A DNA stretch of 7,631 nucleotides from Methanosarcina sp. (GTDB lineage Archaea; Halobacteriota; Methanosarcinia; Methanosarcinales; Methanosarcinaceae), in the NCBI GenBank assembly GCA_013331265.1, contig DUGS01000134.1, forward strand, positions 3,796 to 11,426, given 5' to 3'. The notes under the pieces were generated by a model. That model saw only the letters and a program-made list of their open reading frames with translations. It was not told the origin of the DNA and made no database searches. Positions 3,677 to 7,631 of this stretch are shown here, piece by piece. The stretch's first letter is position 1; each line of letters begins with the position of its first letter. The translations under genes and the position numbers were made by a program.

Positions 3677-5824
3677 ATGTTACCTGAAGAAGACCTGAAG
3701 ATCATTAAAAAAGAACTCGGGCGAGAGCCTACCCTTGTAGAACAGGGCTGTTTTTTAAATATGTGGAGCGAACACTGCTCCTACCGCTCAAGCGCTTCTC
3801 TCCTGAAGACCTTCACAACAACGGGCGAAAACGTACTTATCGGTCCCGGAGACGATGCTGCAATTCTTAAATTCGAAGATGGATACGTGCTTGCTATAGG
3901 AATGGAGAGCCACAACCACCCTTCATATGTAGACCCGTATAACGGGGCAGCTACCGGTGTGGGGGGCATTGTAAGAGATATAATTTCCATGGGAGCCCGT
4001 CCGATAGCCCTTATGGACCCACTCTATTTCGGGCCTCTGGACACCCCGAAAAACCTTTTCCTTTTTGAGCAGATTACTAAAGGAATCGCAGGGTACGGGA
4101 ACTGCATAGGAGTGCCCGTAGTCAATGGCGAGACTTTTTTTGACAAAAGATACAGCGGAAACCCACTGGTAAATGTTGTTGCAGTCGGGCTCTGCAAAGA
4201 AGAAACCATTACTACCGCCCGTTCTCAGAAAGCCGGAAACAAGCTAATTCTCGCAGGTTCAAGTACAGGGAAAGACGGACTCGGTGGAGCTTCCTTTGCT
4301 TCCAGAGACCTCTCGGAATCGGCTGAAGCCGAAGACCGCCCGAGTGTCCAGGTAGGAGACCCCTATACCGAAAAGCTTGTCATGGAAATGACCCTTGAAG
4401 CCATAGAAAAAGGGTATATAAAATCCTGCAAAGACCTTGGAGCCGCAGGGCTTGGGGGAGCAAGTTCGGAACTGGCTGTAAAAGGAGGACTTGGAGCCTA
4501 CATCATTGCAGATGCGGTCCCGCAGCGCGAACCCAACATGAACGCATATGAGATCCTGCTTGCCGAATCCCAGGAACGCATGGTCTTTGAGGTAGCCCCT
4601 GAAGATGTCGATGCAGTCCTTGCCCTTGTACAGAAATATGATCTGAACGGGGCTGTGATCGGATACCTCACAGAAAAGCCCAATTATACAGTTGAGTTCA
4701 GAGGAGAAATCGTAGCCGACATCCCAATAGGTTTCCTGACAGGAGGAGCACCGACCTGCGAAAAGCCCTCAGAAACCCCCATAATCAGGGAAGAAGGAAA
4801 AAAGCCGGAAACTCCCAAAGACCTGAAAGCAGCCTTCCTGAAAGTCCTGTCCTCTCACAACATTGCCTCAAAGGAATGGATTTACAGGCAGTATGACCAC
4901 GAGGTCCAGCTCAGGACCATCGTTAAACCCGGGGAAGACGCCGGAGTGCTCAGGATTACCGATACAAAAGGAATTGCACTTTCATGCGGCTGCCAGCCCA
5001 GAGCAACCCTTCTTGACCCTTACATGGGAGGAAAGACTGCAATCATCGAAAACGCCATGAACCTTGCAGTAAAAGGTGCAGAAGCACTGGCTATTGTGAA
5101 CTGCCTTAACTTTGGAAACCCTGCGCACCCTGAAATCTACTGGCAGTTCAAAAACGCCGTACTCGGGCTTGGAGATACAGCAAGGGAGCTATCAATCCCG
5201 GTCGTCGGAGGAAATGTTTCCCTGTATAATGAGAGTGACGAATTCAAGACAGCAATTCCCCCAACCCCTTCAATAGGAATGATCGGAAAAGTTGATCTCG
5301 AAACTCTTCTCCCTTCAGGCTTCTTTGCAAAAGCAGGTGACAGCATTATCCTTGTAGGAGAAACAGTCCCTGAAATGGGAGGTTCGGAATACTACGCCTG
5401 TATTGGGGCTGGCAATGTCGGAAAAGTCCCTGAAGTCCCGAAAAACGCCCCTGAAATTATAAAGGCAGTAATCAAAGCTGTTAAAAGCGGAAAACTGAGT
5501 TCTGCACACGACCTATCCCTCGGAGGTATTGGCTCAGGGCTTGCCAGTATGTGCAAAAAACTGGGCGGAAAGGTAGACTTTAGCGAGATTGCAGGCGAAA
5601 TGAAAGCAGATGAGTTCCTGTTTTCAGAAGCACCAGCAAGGGCACTGCTTGCTACAGCCGAACCTGAAGCCGTGCAGGAAATTCTAAAAGGTGTGCCCCA
5701 TGCCGTAATTGGTAAGGTAGGAGGCGACACCCTTGAGGTCAAAGGCAGAGATTTCAAGATCTCCCTGTCTTTAGAAGAAATCAAAGAAGCCTACGGCAGC
5801 CTTACAAGATTTATGATGGGATGA
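3677..5824 (+). CDS. purL: Phosphoribosylformylglycinamidine synthase subunit PurL
   Basis: A 715-aa short-type PurL (EC 6.3.5.3). It uses ATP and ammonia to convert FGAR to FGAM in de novo purine synthesis, working with PurQ (glutaminase) and PurS, neither of which lies in this window. The N-terminal MWSEHCSYRSS (29-39) contains the presumed catalytic His33. IGPGDDAA (55-62) and ESHNHPSYVDPYNGAATGVGG (77-97) are the nucleotide/metal-binding signatures. DLGAAGLGG (253-261) and AESQERM (297-303) close the first half. The second half repeats the fold: GEDAGVL, GCQPRATLLDPYMGG (from about 437), NCLNFGNP, VVGGNVSLYNE, PTPSIGMIG and SAHDLSLGG (about 609). Length and domain order are complete. The start ATG has GAGG 7 nt upstream. 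The gene seems monocistronic with its own promoter and terminator. Confidence 0.97.
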   Translation: MLPEEDLKIIKKELGREPTLVEQGCFLNMWSEHCSYRSSASLLKTFTTTGENVLIGPGDDAAILKFEDGYVLAIGMESHNHPSYVDPYNGAATGVGGIVRDIISMGARPIALMDPLYFGPLDTPKNLFLFEQITKGIAGYGNCIGVPVVNGETFFDKRYSGNPLVNVVAVGLCKEETITTARSQKAGNKLILAGSSTGKDGLGGASFASRDLSESAEAEDRPSVQVGDPYTEKLVMEMTLEAIEKGYIKSCKDLGAAGLGGASSELAVKGGLGAYIIADAVPQREPNMNAYEILLAESQERMVFEVAPEDVDAVLALVQKYDLNGAVIGYLTEKPNYTVEFRGEIVADIPIGFLTGGAPTCEKPSETPIIREEGKKPETPKDLKAAFLKVLSSHNIASKEWIYRQYDHEVQLRTIVKPGEDAGVLRITDTKGIALSCGCQPRATLLDPYMGGKTAIIENAMNLAVKGAEALAIVNCLNFGNPAHPEIYWQFKNAVLGLGDTARELSIPVVGGNVSLYNESDEFKTAIPPTPSIGMIGKVDLETLLPSGFFAKAGDSIILVGETVPEMGGSEYYACIGAGNVGKVPEVPKNAPEIIKAVIKAVKSGKLSSAHDLSLGGIGSGLASMCKKLGGKVDFSEIAGEMKADEFLFSEAPARALLATAEPEAVQEILKGVPHAVIGKVGGDTLEVKGRDFKISLSLEEIKEAYGSLTRFMMG

Positions 5825-5865
5825 GGTTAATCATCCCTACTTCTTTTTAGTCCAGTATTTTTTTT
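5818..5865 (+). terminator. purL: purL terminator: stop-codon hairpin plus T-tracts
   Basis: GGGATGA (5818-5824) pairs perfectly with TCATCCC (5831-5837) around the 6-nt loop GGTTAA. The 5' arm is the last codons of purL including the TGA stop. T5 (5844-5848) and T8 (5858-5865) follow. The hairpin with downstream T-runs looks like an intrinsic terminator, and the T8 alone would suffice for archaeal polymerase. Confidence 0.6.
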
Positions 5866-6205
5866 AACTCGCAGTATGCCTTTTATTCTGTCATACTTAC
5901 TTAATTGAAAACCGATTTCAGGGAAAAATAAATTCTCTCGGCCTGTGGCATTTCCAGTATATTCCTCTTTTATCTCTCTTTATTGCCTGCTGGTTTGTAA
6001 GTTGTTATTTTTCTACCTGACATGCCGGTTAAGGCCCGGTGCGGCGCGGTGAGTAAAATGAAAAAATTCCTCTCCTGCTCCGGAATATATCTTATAATTA
6101 ATCAAAGGCGACCTATTTTTTGAGTAGGATAAGTAATTCAGTTACAGGCAAGAGAATGAAAGAAACAATAGTTTTTAGTAGGTTTCCGCACAAGATTATT
6201 CTGTT
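5866..6205. other. Intergenic region and promoter zone before the GH57 pair
   Basis: This 340-nt AT-rich stretch has no recognised gene. A short GC-rich patch (6023-6052) interrupts it. Two TATA-like elements, AATATATC (6084-6091) and TTATAATTAA (6092-6101), could drive the GH57 genes from about 6120. A small hairpin CCTA (6112-6115)/TAGG (6125-6128) spans that point. Two tiny ORFs, 21 codons from 6058 and 17 codons from 6156, are noted; the second ends on the ATG of the next gene. Confidence 0.5.
6092..6101 (+). promoter_or_regulatory. Probable TATA box of the GH57 operon
   Basis: TTATAATTAA, preceded closely by the AT-rich AATATATC, is the best TATA-like element before the GH57 pair. It predicts initiation near 6120-6125 and a leader of about 80-85 nt. 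No strong Shine-Dalgarno is seen before the ATG at 6206. Confidence 0.4.
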
Positions 6206-7342
6206 ATGAAAACCGTTTGCATGTGTATGGGAGTGCATCTGCCTTACAGCCCAAAATGGTACTGGCCTGTAGAGGGTTTTTCCGGGGTGCCTGAAATGGA
6301 CCGGTATTTTGACCGGAATCAGATTTTTACAAGACTTTTAAAAACAGGTAGAGAGTTTTTGCGCCTTAATGACCTTTTTACAGAATCAATTGAAAGGGGA
6401 GGAAGCTATGCCTTTGATCTTTCAGGTCCTTTCCTTGAACAGTTCAGGTTGGACCCTGAGCTGCTTGAATCTTTCAGGGAACTTGCAGAAAGCAGGAGAG
6501 TAGAGTTTACAGGAAGCTGCTATTACCATTCCCTGAGCGCCCTTTATCCTGACCTTTCCTGGTTCAGGGAAGAAGTAACAATTTACAGGGAAATGCTCAG
6601 GGAACTGTTAGGGGTAAGTCCGGAAACTTTTGTAAATACGGAACTTCTGTACACGCAGAGAACAGGAGATATACTTGCAGAAATGGGTTTTAAGTGCCTT
6701 ATTGCCGAGGGATCAAAAAATATTATGGGTGAGTACGATCCAGTCCATATTTTTGAAAACCAGCTTCCGACTCTTCTCAGGCATATAAATCTCAGCGAAG
6801 ATCTTGATCTGCGCTTTTCAGAAAAAAGCTGGGAAGGCTATCCTCTGATTCCGGATAAATTCGCAGACTGGATTGCAGGCATTGAAGGGGATGTCCTGAC
6901 CCTTTATTTAAATTACACAAGCCTCTGCCTTCACCACAGAAACAAAAGCATGATAGCTGATTTTATACGGGCTTTTCCGGAAGCCCTGAAGAGCCGGGGC
7001 ATTGAAATGATAACACCATCTGAAGCGGCAAACAGGTTCAGTCCTTTAAGACTTCCGACCCTCGGGACCGAGCAGACAATCCGTTATGGAATGAATAATG
7101 CAGTAGGAAACCATGCACAGCAGCTCTATTTGAGGGAGCTTGTAAGGGTAGGGGAAGAACTCGCAGAAATTAAAGAAAAAAAGGACTACCATAGATTGAA
7201 GCAGGTCTTTGGTTACCTTCAGCAGAGTGAAATCCTTTTTTCAATGGGCCCAGGAAACTCCCGTGAAGGATGTGAAAGAGCTGTGAACTACTATTCAATT
7301 CTCTCGGATTTAAGAAGGGCTGTTCTGGAGGAAAGGGCATGA
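6206..7342 (+). CDS. GH57 alpha-amylase-like protein, probably lacking the catalytic Asp
   Basis: A 378-aa cytoplasmic protein (no signal peptide) homologous over its visible length to the GH57 protein that follows it. Shared landmarks are VHxP at 10-13, LLESFRELAESRRVEF (86-101), YYHSLSALYP (106-115), FVNTELLYT (142-150) with the presumed nucleophile Glu146, and MITPSEAA (268-275). Key family positions have changed. HQP is HLP (11-13). The segment expected to read like DYExFGEH with the acid/base Asp reads NYTSLCLHH (236-244), so Asp appears replaced by Asn236. The usual SDHFYYM segment reads SEILFSM (341-347). It is therefore probably a GH57 'alpha-amylase-like' homologue, not an active hydrolase. 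The start has no clear ribosome binding site; a 17-codon ORF overlaps it as ATGA. The 3' end overlaps the next gene by ATGA. Confidence 0.85.
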   Translation: MKTVCMCMGVHLPYSPKWYWPVEGFSGVPEMDRYFDRNQIFTRLLKTGREFLRLNDLFTESIERGGSYAFDLSGPFLEQFRLDPELLESFRELAESRRVEFTGSCYYHSLSALYPDLSWFREEVTIYREMLRELLGVSPETFVNTELLYTQRTGDILAEMGFKCLIAEGSKNIMGEYDPVHIFENQLPTLLRHINLSEDLDLRFSEKSWEGYPLIPDKFADWIAGIEGDVLTLYLNYTSLCLHHRNKSMIADFIRAFPEALKSRGIEMITPSEAANRFSPLRLPTLGTEQTIRYGMNNAVGNHAQQLYLRELVRVGEELAEIKEKKDYHRLKQVFGYLQQSEILFSMGPGNSREGCERAVNYYSILSDLRRAVLEERA

Positions 7343-7631
7343 CCTCTCTTTGCATGTACTTTCAGGTGCATCAGCCTTTCAGGCTGCGAAGGTTCTGGCC
7401 TGATGACAGGTCTGGCTTTTTCCGCTACTTTGATGAAAGAAGCAACAGGGAGATTTTTGAAAGAGTGGCTCATAAATGCTATATCCCTGCAAACAGGACT
7501 CTTCTTGAGTCTCTGGATGAGCATAACGGAGAATTCAGGTTTTCCCTTTCAATTACCGGCACCCTGCTTGAACAATGCGAACTCTGGGGAAAAGAGGTGC
7601 TGGAAAGTTTCCGGCAGCTTGCAGAAACAGG
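7339..7631 (+). CDS. GH57 alpha-amylase, 5' part (runs off the window)
   Basis: Only the first 97 codons are in the window. The protein begins MTSLCMYFQVHQPFRLRRFW, with the intact GH57 first conserved region HQP at residues 11-13, and continues through RYFDERSNREIFERV and SLSITGTLLEQCELW to LESFRQLAETG. This matches the canonical archaeal GH57 alpha-amylase N-terminus, acting on alpha-1,4-glucans such as storage glycogen. It aligns throughout with the preceding gene but keeps the consensus residues that gene has lost. The catalytic Glu and Asp lie beyond the window. The ATG overlaps the upstream stop (ATGA, 7339-7342) and has GGAGG at 7327-7331, 7 nt away, so it should be co-transcribed and translationally coupled with its paralogue. 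Confidence 0.93.
   Translation, partial: MTSLCMYFQVHQPFRLRRFWPDDRSGFFRYFDERSNREIFERVAHKCYIPANRTLLESLDEHNGEFRFSLSITGTLLEQCELWGKEVLESFRQLAET

Noticed and set aside
5392..5784. 130-codon minus-strand ORF
   Set aside because: It is antisense to purL; its Ser/Pro/Ala-rich composition is typical of the reverse frame of a well-conserved gene.
6058..6123. 21-codon ORF (MKKFLSCSGIYLI...)
   Set aside because: It looks superficially like a lipoprotein leader but is too short, with poor spacing to the GGTGAG, and it overlaps the probable TATA box of the GH57 operon.

Overview
The window looks like a piece of a Methanosarcina chromosome (methanogenic euryarchaeote). The evidence is archaeal-type genes only (Nre DNA repair protein, aIF1/SUI1 with an N-terminal Cys cluster, short PurL, archaeal GH57 alpha-amylases), TATA-box promoters, poly-T terminators, and long AT-rich intergenic regions between well-spaced genes. 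The genus call rests on recalled protein similarity and gene style; no search was run.

Layout. (1) 222-1810, minus strand: a small Cys-rich HTH regulator (1451-1810) followed 2 nt later by nreA (222-1448, GTG start). NreA carries an N-terminal four-Cys cluster and a C-terminal PCNA-interacting (PIP) box. (2) 2019-2327, minus: translation initiation factor aIF1 with a strong Shine-Dalgarno and TATA box. A perfect 7+7 bp dyad lies just upstream of the TATA box. (3) 2345-2877: a large gene-poor divergent region. It contains a possible structured small RNA ending in a hairpin plus T5 (about 2601-2745). (4) 2878-3117, plus: a 79-aa winged-helix protein. (5) 3118-3676: a 559-nt intergenic region rich in inverted repeats, a T-tract tandem repeat, and a four-copy 9-nt repeat before purL. 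(6) 3677-5824, plus: purL, apparently monocistronic, with a terminator-like hairpin that swallows its stop codon. (7) 5825-6205: a non-coding gap with a probable promoter. (8) 6206-7631, plus: two overlapping GH57 genes. The first (378 aa) is a diverged homologue that seems to lack the catalytic Asp. The second, cut by the window end, begins like a canonical GH57 alpha-amylase.

Functionally the window is a mosaic of housekeeping modules: DNA repair, translation initiation, purine synthesis and alpha-glucan metabolism. No mobile element, CRISPR array, tRNA or rRNA was seen. The most notable features are the translationally coupled pair of a probable GH57 pseudo-enzyme and a canonical GH57, the structured RNA candidate upstream of the winged-helix gene, and the repeat-rich leader of purL.
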